In this document: piece after piece, positions 17,562 to 26,446 of the stretch | Position numbering within the stretch: the first letter of the stretch is position 1 | How the letters are laid out: each line of letters starts with the position of its first letter | Origin: Pseudotabrizicola sediminis | Lineage (GTDB): Bacteria > Pseudomonadota > Alphaproteobacteria > Rhodobacterales > Rhodobacteraceae | Direction: 5' to 3' | Length of the DNA stretch: 64,000 bases | Assembly (NCBI RefSeq): GCF_004745575.1 | Contig: NZ_RPEM01000008.1 | Span: 62,329-126,328 of the forward strand | Notes under the pieces: model-generated | Told to the model about the DNA's origin: nothing | Database searches by the model: none | Seen by the model: only the letters and a program-made list of their open reading frames with translations | Translations under genes and position numbers: made by a program

Positions 17562-17969
17562 ATGTATCAACATATTCTGGTTGCCGTGGCCTTTGACACG
17601 GATGATGCGCCGGAACGGTCTTTGCAGGCCACAAAGTTGCTGTTGTCGCCCGCCGGCAAGGTGACGGTATTGCATGTGAAGGAGATGATCCCGAGCTACG
17701 CGCTGTCATACATTCCTGAGGACTATGACGCCACTCTGAGAGTGGCCATCCGTGAACGGTTGGAAGGGGTGGCCGCGCGGTTTGAAAACGGCGTGGGCGT
17801 TCTGATCGACGGGCATTCGGGGCAAACGATTCTGGAATATGCAGAAGCCAATCAGGTGGATTGCATTGTCATGATGTCGCACCGACCGGGATTGCAGGAT
17901 TATTTTCTGGGCAGCACGGCCGGCAGGGTCGTGCGCCACGCGCAATGTTCGGTCCATGTGATCCGCTGA
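17562..17969 (+). CDS. Single-domain universal stress protein
   Basis: 135 residues, one UspA fold: YQHILVAVAFDTDDAPERSL at the start, a variable middle, VDCIVMMSHRP and the nucleotide-loop region GLQDYFLGSTAGRVVRHAQC, then the final strand SVHVIR. The start at 17562 has GGGAGG six bases upstream; the longer open frame to 17493 runs through the FNR-like site and is not credible. It has its own promoter signal and is the last intact gene of the first stress block. Confidence 0.88.
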   Translation: MYQHILVAVAFDTDDAPERSLQATKLLLSPAGKVTVLHVKEMIPSYALSYIPEDYDATLRVAIRERLEGVAARFENGVGVLIDGHSGQTILEYAEANQVDCIVMMSHRPGLQDYFLGSTAGRVVRHAQCSVHVIR

Positions 17970-17996
17970 CCTGGCGTCTGTTGGCTTGCCCCGGCC

Positions 17997-18125
17997 TCAC
18001 CCCGTGAGTGCCTGATTCGGGCAGGCCAGGAACTGAGCGCCGCGGCGGTCGTCGCTGACCCGGTGGTCAGCGGCCAGGCTGTCAGTCACGGCTAGGCACG
18101 GCTGTATGGTGCCGTCGTGGATCAT
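17997..18125 (-). pseudogene. C-terminal scrap of a 2-oxoacid dehydrogenase E2 (acyltransferase) gene
   Basis: The minus-strand frame ends ...IHDGTIQPCLAVTDS then LAADHRVSDDRRGAQFL then ACPNQALTG and stop. DHRV-D-x-x-GAxFL near the protein end is the catalytic and trimer signature of dihydrolipoamide acyltransferases (AceF/AcoC). Nothing recognisable of the remaining about 350 residues lies upstream in 18126-18333. It is therefore a 43-codon relic of a pyruvate- or acetoin-dehydrogenase gene. The rest of 17970-18333 shows no gene. Confidence 0.55.
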
Positions 18126-18333
18126 TGGCCTTATGGGTGCGCAGACTTGGCGGTCTTTAGGGGTGTAGGGTGTCCGGAAGTTGCAATCACGTGTGTCAGC
18201 ATACCACCCGGCGGTGTTGAAGGTCTAGGTATGCTTGTTTCCGACGACAGGAAAACCCGGGGGCACCCGCGGAAAATGCCTGCTGCCGGTGCCACTTGAA
18301 GACCATGGGGTCGCGCGCAGAACGGGCGGGCGT

Positions 18334-19128
18334 TCAGGGCAGGTCATCGCGCGGAGGCAGGGCCAGACACCGGGGATGCACTGCAAAACTGCCGCCCTCC
18401 CGGCGGTGATGCATCCACCATGCGTAGGGGCCGTCGGTCAGCGCAGGCTCTGCGTCTTGGTCAAAGCCAAAGCCATACTGGAACGCCGGACTGCCCCCGA
18501 CGGACGCATAGCACCCGGCCCATTGCGTGTGAAAGGGTTGATGCACATGCCCGCACAGCAGGCGCACTGGCGCAGGACTGGCCTGCAGGATCTGGCCCAG
18601 CCTCTCTCCCCCGTCGCGCAGGGCAGATGCATCCCAATGCGCATTTCCGGTGGGAAACGGCGGATGATGCAGCATCAGGAACACCGGGTCGGTGCCGGTG
18701 GCCAGACGCTCTTGCAGCCAGTCAAGCTGTGCGGCGTCCAGCCTGCCTTCAACCCGGCCCGGCACCAAACTGTCCAGCCCGATGATGCGCACGCCGGGCA
18801 GCTGTGCCTCAAACTGCAGAGTATCCGGCGCGGCATAAGGGACCGTGGTGCCAAAGGCCGCCCGCATCGGGCCGCGCTGGTCGTGGTTGCCCGGCACCAC
18901 GAAAACCGGCATCGGCAATGGCGCAAGGATCTGCCGCACCAAAGCGTAATCGGCCTCAGATCCGCCATCCGCAACATCGCCGGTGATCAGCACGGCATCG
19001 GGGCGCTGCGGCAGCGCCATGAGATCGGCCACGACCAGCCGGGCCATATCGGGCGCATCGCGCCGCACCGGGGCGGTTTCGGGCGGGCCTGCGGAAATGT
19101 GCAGGTCGGAAAGATGTGCGATCAGCAT
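18334..19128 (-). CDS. Calcineurin-like phosphodiesterase (CpdA/GpdQ class III type)
   Basis: 264 residues. All metal motifs of the class III cyclic-nucleotide/glycerophospho-diesterases are present: SDLHIS, ITGDVADGG, VPGNHD, LHHPPF and CGHVHQ. The last gene of an ABC importer operon: the permease stop lies just upstream. A GTG at 19137 would overlap that stop, but the ATG at 19128 has GGAAGG at a better distance, so I use it. Placement after an importer suggests that it cleaves an imported phosphodiester (for example a glycerophosphodiester) rather than housekeeping cAMP; this is inference. Confidence 0.85.
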   Translation of the reverse strand: MLIAHLSDLHISAGPPETAPVRRDAPDMARLVVADLMALPQRPDAVLITGDVADGGSEADYALVRQILAPLPMPVFVVPGNHDQRGPMRAAFGTTVPYAAPDTLQFEAQLPGVRIIGLDSLVPGRVEGRLDAAQLDWLQERLATGTDPVFLMLHHPPFPTGNAHWDASALRDGGERLGQILQASPAPVRLLCGHVHQPFHTQWAGCYASVGGSPAFQYGFGFDQDAEPALTDGPYAWWMHHRREGGSFAVHPRCLALPPRDDLP

Positions 19129-19133
19129 GTCGG

Positions 19134-19958
19134 TCACCTTCCTATCCGCGACAACACGTCGGCTTTCAGGAACCGCTCGATCACCAGCATGAAGCCGATG
19201 GACGGCACCAGCAGGATCAGCGCGGTGATCGAGGCGATCTGGTAGTTGCCGCCCATGGATGCATTGAACATCAGGATCGGCAGCGTTGATATGTCGGGCG
19301 TGCCGACAAAGAATGTGCCGGTGAATTCGTCGATGCTGTCCAGAAACACGAAGATCGACGCCGCGACCAGACCGGGAAACGCCTGCGGCAGGGTGATGTC
19401 CCGGAAGGTGCGCATCGGCCCCGCGCCAAGGTTTCGGGCGGCTTCTTCCATCGTGCGGTCCACGGCACCAAAGGCGGCGGTGGCGATCCAGACCGCATAG
19501 ACCAGCCCGGGCAGCGAATGCACCAGAACCACCCCGGTATAGGTGCCGTTCAGCCCCAGACCGTAGAACATGTGGGCGATGTTCACAAAGATCGGCAGGC
19601 TGGGGAAGGCCTGAGGCAACAGAAAGATCAGCATGATGAAGGCCCGCGCCGGAAGCATCAGCCGCGCCAGCGCGTAGCCCGCAGGCACGGCCAGCGCCAT
19701 CGACAGCCCCACCGTCGCCAGCGCGATCCAGACCGAATTGAACAGCGAGGTCCAGGCCCCCGCGCGGGGCCGGAACACGCGTTGCCAGAAATCAAAGCCG
19801 TACTCGGTCGGATAGCGGGCCGGAAAGAACCACTTTTCGGCAAAGGCCCAGAGGAACAGGTTGGTCAGCGGGCCAAACACCACAAAGGCGCAGAGGCCGA
19901 TCATCACGGCGGGCAGCAGATTTGCGGCTCCGCGCCGGGCAAGGGTTGCGAGTGCCAT
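19134..19958 (-). CDS. ABC transporter permease (PotC-like)
   Basis: 274 residues with six predicted membrane segments and the EAA loop AARNLGAGPMRTFRDITLPQ, which docks to the ATPase. It belongs to the polyamine/iron/phosphonate-type permease family and pairs with the next gene as a heterodimer. It starts one base after the neighbour permease stop, in the order ATPase - binding protein - permease - permease - phosphodiesterase. Confidence 0.9.
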   Translation of the reverse strand: MALATLARRGAANLLPAVMIGLCAFVVFGPLTNLFLWAFAEKWFFPARYPTEYGFDFWQRVFRPRAGAWTSLFNSVWIALATVGLSMALAVPAGYALARLMLPARAFIMLIFLLPQAFPSLPIFVNIAHMFYGLGLNGTYTGVVLVHSLPGLVYAVWIATAAFGAVDRTMEEAARNLGAGPMRTFRDITLPQAFPGLVAASIFVFLDSIDEFTGTFFVGTPDISTLPILMFNASMGGNYQIASITALILLVPSIGFMLVIERFLKADVLSRIGR

Positions 19959-19959
19959 C

Positions 19960-20826
19960 TTAGCGTGCCCCTTCTGTATGCTGGGTCAGGGTCATCCGCA
20001 GATAGGCGTAGGCCGCCACGGCAGTGATCAGATATGAAAACAGCCCCAGGGCATTGGCCACAGCATAATCACCGTAATAGGTCACCCGATGCGCCATCAT
20101 TGACGTCATCATCGTGGGGTTTCCGGCAATGATCATCATCGGCACCGACAGCACCGACATGATGGTCACCAGCGACAGGATCAGCCCCACCAGCAGCGTG
20201 CCGCGCACCTGCGGCAGCACAATCTCGATCAGGCAACGAAAGCGCCCTGCCCCCATGTTGCGCGCGGCCTCGATGGTGGACCGGTCAATCGAGGCCATGG
20301 CCCCGGCCAGCAGCAGGGTGACGAACGGCACCTGTTTCCATGCGAAGGTCAGCACCAGCCCGCGCCAGTCCAGCAGGCTTTGCGCCATCGCAGGGTCCAT
20401 CAGCCCGGAATCGATCAGCAGGCCGTTCATCAGCCCGTTACGCGCCAGAAAGCTGCGCGCGGTCTGCCCCGCCACGATGAACGGAATGAACAAGGGCCAG
20501 CGATACAACCAGCGCAGCGCCGTCACCGCCCAAGGGGTGGCACCCAGCGTCAGGTATCCGGCAATGGCAATCGACACGACAGAGATCAGGATCAGCGAGG
20601 CCAGCGCCACCAGCACCGTGAACACGACATCGCGGCCATAAAGCTCGACTGCGGTGCGCAGATGCGCCGTGGTCAGCCCGCCGCCCTCATCCACAAAGGC
20701 AAAAATCACCGATCGGGCCAATGGCACCACATACAAAAGCGCAATCGCCAAAAGCGCAGGGGCAATCAGCAACAAACCGGGAAGCATTCCGCGCAATGCG
20801 GGTGGTGAGGCATCAGCTGTGGACAT
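19960..20826 (-). CDS. ABC transporter permease (PotB-like)
   Basis: 288 residues, six membrane segments, EAA loop with AARNMGAGRFRCLIEIVLPQ. Partner of the PotC-like permease directly downstream. A 78-base gap separates it from the binding-protein gene; no terminator is evident there. Confidence 0.9.
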   Translation of the reverse strand: MSTADASPPALRGMLPGLLLIAPALLAIALLYVVPLARSVIFAFVDEGGGLTTAHLRTAVELYGRDVVFTVLVALASLILISVVSIAIAGYLTLGATPWAVTALRWLYRWPLFIPFIVAGQTARSFLARNGLMNGLLIDSGLMDPAMAQSLLDWRGLVLTFAWKQVPFVTLLLAGAMASIDRSTIEAARNMGAGRFRCLIEIVLPQVRGTLLVGLILSLVTIMSVLSVPMMIIAGNPTMMTSMMAHRVTYYGDYAVANALGLFSYLITAVAAYAYLRMTLTQHTEGAR

Positions 20827-20904
20827 CAGGCGCAGACTTTCGGCAAAAACAGAAAGGGCCGGGGCGACGGTATGGCCGCGCCCCGGTCGATGATCAGCTA
20901 TCGG

Positions 20905-22035
20905 TCAGTTGGCGACCTGCCGTTCATAGGTTTCAAGGATCGCACGGAAGTAGTCGGCCTGCGGCATCGACAGACCCCGTTCGGCCAGCACATCGGGCGA
21001 GACGTCGGTGAACAGAGCGTCCCACTCCTCGGTCGTCAGGTTTTCCTTGACCGCATTGGCGTCAATGCCCGGCAACCAGTTGAAACGCCGCACGATGCCT
21101 TCCGCCTGCACTTCGGGCGAGGTGGCCAATTCGATGAACTTCACCGCCAGCTCGGCCTCTGCGGCCTTTTCCGGCACGACGTAGTACATCGGCTGACCGG
21201 GCATGCCCGGCGCGGGGATCAGAAGTTTCAGGTCCGGGTTCAGGCGGCCATCGGCAACCCAGGTGTAGAACATGTCCATCCAGACCGGACCCATGGCGAT
21301 TTCGCCGCGGTTCATCGCATCCAGCGTGCCCGCATTGCCCGCAGTGATGGTGGCGACCGCGTTGAACGCTTTCAGGCTTTCCAGCGCCGGACCCCATGTT
21401 TCCGTTGCAGCGGCGTCAAACGGGCCGTTGCGCAGCGTCTCGGACATGTCGGAAAACGCATACATCCAGCCAAAGACAAAGCCCACGCCCGCCATACCGC
21501 CGGTGATGCCGTTATAGCCGAACTGGCCGGGGTTGGCCTGTGCCCAGTCCACCAGATCAGCATAGCTTTGCGGTGGCGTGGTGACCAGCGCCGGGTTGTA
21601 GGCGATGGCGATCTGGCTTTGGAACATCGGCATCACATAGCCGCCCACGTTCATGCCCAGCGCATTTTCGGCATTGCCCGACGTGACCAGAGCGCTGGTT
21701 GCGGTCTTGTCGCGGTAAGATTGCAACATGCCTTCGGCCACCATCTGCCCGGCCATGCGCTGATGAACGACGCCGACATCGACATCCCAGACATCATTGC
21801 CCTTTTGCGCGGACAGCTTTTCATACAGCGCCTGAGAGCCGCCATCGCCGGGGCCGGTACCCAGCGCGCGCACGGTCACGCCGGGGTTCTGCGCCTCGAA
21901 CAAGGGGCCAAGGTAGTCGTTGATGTAATCCACCATATTGGTGTCGCCCGCGGTGACCACATTCAGGGTCTGGGCAGCAACGGGAAGGCTCAGGACGGCA
22001 CAAAAGGCCGCTCCCAGAACAATTGATCGTTTCAT
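20905..22035 (-). CDS. ABC transporter periplasmic substrate-binding protein
   Basis: 376 residues with a Sec signal peptide (MKRSIVLGAAFCAVLSLPVA, cleavage near AAQ-TLNV), followed by a family-1/YnjB-like solute-binding fold. The ATG at 22035 overlaps the ATPase stop (ATGA), so longer readings are rejected. The ligand cannot be read from the sequence. The associated phosphodiesterase and LacI regulator suggest a phosphorylated or sugar-like organic compound. Confidence 0.88.
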   Translation of the reverse strand: MKRSIVLGAAFCAVLSLPVAAQTLNVVTAGDTNMVDYINDYLGPLFEAQNPGVTVRALGTGPGDGGSQALYEKLSAQKGNDVWDVDVGVVHQRMAGQMVAEGMLQSYRDKTATSALVTSGNAENALGMNVGGYVMPMFQSQIAIAYNPALVTTPPQSYADLVDWAQANPGQFGYNGITGGMAGVGFVFGWMYAFSDMSETLRNGPFDAAATETWGPALESLKAFNAVATITAGNAGTLDAMNRGEIAMGPVWMDMFYTWVADGRLNPDLKLLIPAPGMPGQPMYYVVPEKAAEAELAVKFIELATSPEVQAEGIVRRFNWLPGIDANAVKENLTTEEWDALFTDVSPDVLAERGLSMPQADYFRAILETYERQVAN

Positions 22036-23069
22036 TGGACAGTCTCCGCTATGGGTGGGGATCCGTTCGGCAGCAACATCTGGTCCGCCCCGAACGCCAT
22101 AAGCGATGCGGTCGGCACAGCGACACACACCTGCGATCCCGGCGTGACTGGCACGCCGGAGACCGCTGAAATCACCTCGGCTCCGCTTTGCAGCTGAAGG
22201 TGATAGCCCCCGCCGGTATAGGCACAGTCCAGAACCGTGCCATGCCGGACAAGGGCGTCTTGCGGGGCCGTGGCATGGATGCGCGCATCCATGCTGCGAA
22301 ACCCCAGCGTTGCCGCCGCCACCGGATCATCGGGGCGGCCGGCAAGCATATTGTCCACGCCCAGAAACCGACCGGCATCCAGATCGGCGGGGCGGGCATA
22401 AAGGTCTTGCGGGGCGGCGACCTGCACCACGCGGCCCGCGCGCATCAGCACGATGGTATCGGCCATGGCGAGGGCTTCTTCCTGATCATGCGTCACCATG
22501 ATCGTGGTGATTCCCAGCCGCTGCTGCAGGCGGCGCAATTCGCCGCGCAAATTGCGGCGGATCGCGGCATCAAGGTTCGACAGCGGCTCGTCCAGCAAAA
22601 GGATCGGCGGATCAATGATCAGCGCCCGGCCCAGCGCCACCCGCTGGCGCTGGCCGCCCGACAGGCTGCCCACCTTGCGCGCACCGAAGCCCGACAGACC
22701 CAGTATGTCCAGCAACGCCTCGGCCCGCGCGTCCCGCTCGGCGCGGACAATGCCGCGCAGCTTCAGCGGATAGGTCAGGTTGCCCGCCACCGTCATATGC
22801 GGCCACAGCGCGTAGGACTGGAACACCATCGCCGTGCCACGCTTTTCCGGCGGCAGATCGGCAATGGACCGCGCGCCCAAGCGGATATCGCCCGATGCAG
22901 GCGGCGCAAAACCGGCGATGGATCGCAGTAACGTGGTCTTGCCACAGCCTGACGGACCCAGCAGGCAGGTAAAGCTGCCCGCTGGCACATTCAGGGTGAC
23001 ATCATGCAGGATCTGCGCCCCGCCCAAGCGAATGGACAGGCCATGCAGCGCCAGCGCCTCAACTCCCAT
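22032..23069 (-). CDS. ABC transporter ATP-binding protein (PotA/UgpC-like)
   Basis: 345 residues. Walker A GPSGCGKT, Q-loop FQSYALWPHMTV, signature [10 protein letters not shown], Walker B ILLLDEP, His switch VTHDQEEA, then a C-terminal TOBE/OB domain. The open frame reaches 23111, but the ATG at 23069 has GGGGAGGA five bases upstream and fits the family start. First gene of the operon, divergent from the LacI gene. Confidence 0.92.
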   Translation of the reverse strand: MGVEALALHGLSIRLGGAQILHDVTLNVPAGSFTCLLGPSGCGKTTLLRSIAGFAPPASGDIRLGARSIADLPPEKRGTAMVFQSYALWPHMTVAGNLTYPLKLRGIVRAERDARAEALLDILGLSGFGARKVGSLSGGQRQRVALGRALIIDPPILLLDEPLSNLDAAIRRNLRGELRRLQQRLGITTIMVTHDQEEALAMADTIVLMRAGRVVQVAAPQDLYARPADLDAGRFLGVDNMLAGRPDDPVAAATLGFRSMDARIHATAPQDALVRHGTVLDCAYTGGGYHLQLQSGAEVISAVSGVPVTPGSQVCVAVPTASLMAFGADQMLLPNGSPPIAETVQ

Positions 23070-23154
23070 ATCGTCCTCCCCCGACGCGGTTTTGAAAGCG
23101 TGTGCATTCATGATTTGTCATCTTCATCCTTTGTGTCAAGGCTAATTAGACTTG

Positions 23155-23171
23155 ATATGTAACAAGCATAT
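23155..23171. promoter_or_regulatory. Candidate operator between ABC operon and lacI-type gene
   Basis: An inverted repeat ATATG-N7-CATAT lies in the AT-rich spacer between the divergent starts at 23069 and 23218. It is a reasonable place for the LacI-family regulator to bind. The same stretch also happens to contain TTGATATGTAACAA, one mismatch from an FNR box, without the CTGC spacer. Confidence 0.35.
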
Positions 23172-23217
23172 GTCTATGTTGAAATCGCGTTCAAAGTTCA
23201 TTTCACTCGGGGGCGGC

Positions 23218-24201
23218 ATGCGGGTGACGGCAGATGATGTGGCGGCCAGGGCGGGCGTTTCCCGCTCTGCCGTGTCGCGGGCCTTTACCGAAGGGGCCAG
23301 TATCCAGCCTGACAAACGTGCCCATATCCTCGCGGTGGCAGATGATCTGGGGTATCGGCCCAACCTGATGGCACGCAGCCTGACCGGGGGGGCCACCGGG
23401 CTGATTGCCGTGGTGGTCGGGTCGCTTTCAAGCCCTTACGAAAGCTGGTTTCTGGATATCCTGTCGCAAGGCATCCGCAGCCGGGGCCTGTGGCCACTCC
23501 TGGTGCCGGTGTCGCCGGGGCAAGAGATTGAACCGGCGCTGGATCATGCGCTGGCCTATCAGGTCGATGGTGCCGTGATCGCCGCCGGATCGGTGAACCA
23601 GAAGCTGGCCGAACGCTGCACGGCCAATGGCGCGCCGATCGTGGTTGTCGGCCGGGTGCTGGATGGTGGCGGGGCAGATTCGGTCTGTTGCGACAACAGG
23701 GCCGGAATGGCCATGGTCGCGGACCGGTTGGTTGCCACCGGCCGCAGCCGCATTGCCTGGATCGGCGGGCGGGCGGATACGTTTTCCAATGTCGAGCGCT
23801 TTGACGGGCTGACGGCGGCATTGGCGGGGCATGGACGGTCGCTGACCGAAATGCGCTCCGGCGATTACAGCACCGACAGCGGCATGGTGCAGGCACTGGC
23901 CCTGTTGACCGGGCCGGATCGCCCCGATGCGATCGTCTGCGGCAACGACGCCATGGCCATCGGGGCCGTTGCCGCCGCCCGCCGCCTTGGCCTGCGTGTG
24001 CCCGAAGACGTGGGCATCTGCGGGTTCGACGACATTCCGGCAGCGGCGTGGGAGCCCTTCAGCCTGACGACGGTTGCCAACCCGGTGGTTGAGACTGTCC
24101 GCGCGTCGTTGGATCTTCTGACCCGCCGGATCGCGGGCGAAACCGCAGCGTCCTTCACAATCCGGCTGCCCCCGACCCTGCGCATCCGCCAAAGCCTGTA
24201 A
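23218..24201 (+). CDS. LacI-family transcriptional regulator
   Basis: 327 residues. The N-terminal LacI helix-turn-helix (VTADDVAARAGVSRSAVSRA) is followed by the hinge region GYRPNLMARSL and a periplasmic-binding-like effector domain to residue 320. The ATG at 23218, after GGGGGCGGC, puts the HTH at the very N-terminus as is normal; starts at 23152-23170 would add residues encoded in the operator region. Divergent from the ABC/phosphodiesterase operon, which it probably represses until the imported ligand appears. Confidence 0.88.
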   Translation: MRVTADDVAARAGVSRSAVSRAFTEGASIQPDKRAHILAVADDLGYRPNLMARSLTGGATGLIAVVVGSLSSPYESWFLDILSQGIRSRGLWPLLVPVSPGQEIEPALDHALAYQVDGAVIAAGSVNQKLAERCTANGAPIVVVGRVLDGGGADSVCCDNRAGMAMVADRLVATGRSRIAWIGGRADTFSNVERFDGLTAALAGHGRSLTEMRSGDYSTDSGMVQALALLTGPDRPDAIVCGNDAMAIGAVAAARRLGLRVPEDVGICGFDDIPAAAWEPFSLTTVANPVVETVRASLDLLTRRIAGETAASFTIRLPPTLRIRQSL

Positions 24202-24233
24202 GGCCTGTCACCCCGCCGTGCGGCCCCAACCGA

Positions 24234-25280
24234 TCACCGGCGTTTTGTCGGCAGTTTTGTGGTCCGGTTGCCACGCGGGCCGGACTGAACCGGGGTGTTC
24301 GCGCAGTTTTCGTCCTGCAGTTTGCGCCAACGCTCCAACCGCGCCGGGTCCAGCGTGCCGGCAGCGATGGCGGCCTGCACGGCACAACCGGGTTCATGCG
24401 CATGGGTACAGTCGCGAAAGCGGCAAGCGGGGGCCAGCTCGGTGATCTCGGCAAACAATCGGTCCAGCCCGAAAGCGGTGTCGCTGATGTGCAGCGTCCG
24501 CATGCCCGGCGTGTCGATCACCCAGCCGCCGCCCGTGATCGGATGCAGCGACCGCGCCGTGGTGGTGTGCCGCCCCTTGGCATCGGACAGGCGGACGCTG
24601 CCGGTTTCCTGCGCGTCCTCGCCGGATTTCCCGGCCAGTGTGTTCAGCAGCGATGACTTCCCCACCCCGGATGAGCCGACAAGGGCAACGGTCTGGCCCG
24701 GCGTGCACCACGGCGCAAGCAGGTCGGCGGCCTGTGCGGACTGGGCGTTCAACGCCACAACCGCAAGCCCGCGCTGTAACCCCGCCACCTGTGCGATGTA
24801 GGGGGCCGCATCAGGCACCTGATCCACCTTGGTCAGCACGATCACCGGGTTGGTTCCGGCCTCGTTCGCGAAGGCCAGATAGCGTTCCAGCCGGGCAGGG
24901 TTCAGATCTTCGTTGCACGAGGTGACGATGAACAGCGTGTCGACATTGGCGGCAATCAGCTGCGGCGCGCGCGCGCCTTCGGTATGGCGCTGCAGCACCG
25001 ACCTGCGGTCCAGCCGCCGCAGCAAAAGCCGGGTCTGCGGGTCAACCAGCACCCAGTCGCCGACCGCATAATCGGCCGTGCTGGCCTGCGCCGACATCGA
25101 CAGCCGCACCGGGTCGCCATCAGATACTGCCGTCACCCGGGCACGGTGAACCGTGGCGATGCGCATGCGTTCAAGGCTTTGCTCCCCGGCGCTCAGCTGA
25201 TCGTCAAAAAAGGCAGACCATCCGAGGGCGGGCGGCGAGATGGGCGCGGAATCTGGGTTTTGGGTCATGTCTGACTGCAT
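24234..25280 (-). CDS. rsgA: Ribosome small-subunit-dependent GTPase A
   Basis: 348 residues. Circularly permuted GTPase: the OB-fold first (about 40-110), then TKVD (G4), SSGVGKSS (G1, Walker A), the G2 region with GRHTTTARSLH, DTPG (G3), and a C-terminal zinc motif CRF-DCTHxHEPGC. It acts in late 30S assembly by checking the decoding centre. Annotated from ATG 25280; ATG 25268 is possible. It is convergent with the LacI gene and downstream of the amidohydrolase gene, probably chance neighbours. Confidence 0.93.
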   Translation of the reverse strand: MQSDMTQNPDSAPISPPALGWSAFFDDQLSAGEQSLERMRIATVHRARVTAVSDGDPVRLSMSAQASTADYAVGDWVLVDPQTRLLLRRLDRRSVLQRHTEGARAPQLIAANVDTLFIVTSCNEDLNPARLERYLAFANEAGTNPVIVLTKVDQVPDAAPYIAQVAGLQRGLAVVALNAQSAQAADLLAPWCTPGQTVALVGSSGVGKSSLLNTLAGKSGEDAQETGSVRLSDAKGRHTTTARSLHPITGGGWVIDTPGMRTLHISDTAFGLDRLFAEITELAPACRFRDCTHAHEPGCAVQAAIAAGTLDPARLERWRKLQDENCANTPVQSGPRGNRTTKLPTKRR

Positions 25281-25344
25281 GATCGCGACTTCGCTGCAAT
25301 GCAAGAGGTTGTCACCTGCCTTGGAAGACAGCCTGCCGCAGCCG

Positions 25345-26199
25345 TCACGCCGACAGCCTGTCCCGCTGCGCGATATCCCAGATCTTGCAGGCGTTCGCGT
25401 GCAGGATCGCACTCCGCTCGGCAACCGTCAGCTCTGCCAGCAGCGCCTGACTGGTGGCAACCCATTCGGCAAGGCCGGAATGCAGGGTGCAGACCGGGCT
25501 GTCAGAGCCCCAGACCATGCGGTCGGGGCCGAACTGGTCCAGCACATGGTCAACCCACGGGCGCAAACCGGCCAGCGTCCAACTGCCGCCGGTATAGGCA
25601 GTGATGCCCGACAGTTTCAGGATCACATTCGGGCGGCGGGCCAGTCCGGCAATGGCAGCGGCCCAAGCGTCGAACGCCCCGCCCGCAATGTCGGGCACGC
25701 CGCAGTGGTCGAGCACGAAGACAGTGTCGGGGCAGGCATCGGCAAGATTGACAGCAAGCGGCAGTTGCCGCGCCAGCATTACGATGTCAAACGGCAGTCC
25801 GGCCTTGCCCAGACGCGCGATGTTGTCGCGAAACAGCGGGGTTTGTGACACCGCATCAGGCACCACATGCAGCACCCGGCGTACGCCCTTGACCACAGTC
25901 AGGTCTGCCCGCTCCAGCCAGTCGGCAAACCCGGCAGATTCGGGCCGGGCCGCAGCGATGGCCCCGCGGATCAGGCTGCCCGGCCGCCGCATCAGCTCGG
26001 CCACAAAGGCGGTTTCCGCCTCGATATCGGCCTCGGCCACATCCACCTCCATATGCAGCACATCGGTAATGCCGATGCGGCGGGCGGTGACCTCATAATC
26101 CTCATAGTTCCAGTCGCGATCCAGCGCCGGGGCGCCCGTCAGCCAAGGGTAGGACAACCGGCTGCGGTCCACGAGATGCAGATGCGTGTCAAAGATCAT
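25345..26199 (-). CDS. Amidohydrolase family (amidohydrolase-2/TIM-barrel) protein
   Basis: 284 residues. IFDTHLHLVD at the N-terminus is the HxH metal motif; VFVLDHCGVPD supplies the later His, and VWGSDSPVC the catalytic Asp. This is the family of L-fuconolactonase, 2-pyrone-4,6-dicarboxylate hydrolase and relatives, so a lactonase or carboxylate hydrolase is likely. ATG 26199 has AAAAAGGA at good distance; ATG 26217 is the alternative. The stretch 26200-26446 upstream holds its promoter and no gene. Confidence 0.85.
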   Translation of the reverse strand: MIFDTHLHLVDRSRLSYPWLTGAPALDRDWNYEDYEVTARRIGITDVLHMEVDVAEADIEAETAFVAELMRRPGSLIRGAIAAARPESAGFADWLERADLTVVKGVRRVLHVVPDAVSQTPLFRDNIARLGKAGLPFDIVMLARQLPLAVNLADACPDTVFVLDHCGVPDIAGGAFDAWAAAIAGLARRPNVILKLSGITAYTGGSWTLAGLRPWVDHVLDQFGPDRMVWGSDSPVCTLHSGLAEWVATSQALLAELTVAERSAILHANACKIWDIAQRDRLSA

Positions 26200-26446
26200 T
26201 GGCGGGTCCTTTTTCATCGCGGCAGCCTCGGTGCCAGCTCTTTGCCCCGGTGTATGGGACTTGGCGATACATGTCACCTGTGCAGGTGGCTGAAGCAAGG
26301 TATGGCCGGCCCTCGCGCAGCGCCCTTTCGGCGGCGGCCCTTCTGGCCTGCGGCTGGCGCGCTGCTGCAATACATGCAAGTGCATGTTCGACGAGAGACG
26401 TATTGTTGACTAAATTAGTTTTGACCTGCGAATGAATTGCCCCGGA

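Noticed and set aside
23152-23165. TTGATATGTAACAA before the lacI-type gene as an FNR box
   Set aside because: The spacer is unlike the CTGC group and the operon is a sugar-type importer with its own LacI regulator; the overlapping inverted repeat explains the site better.
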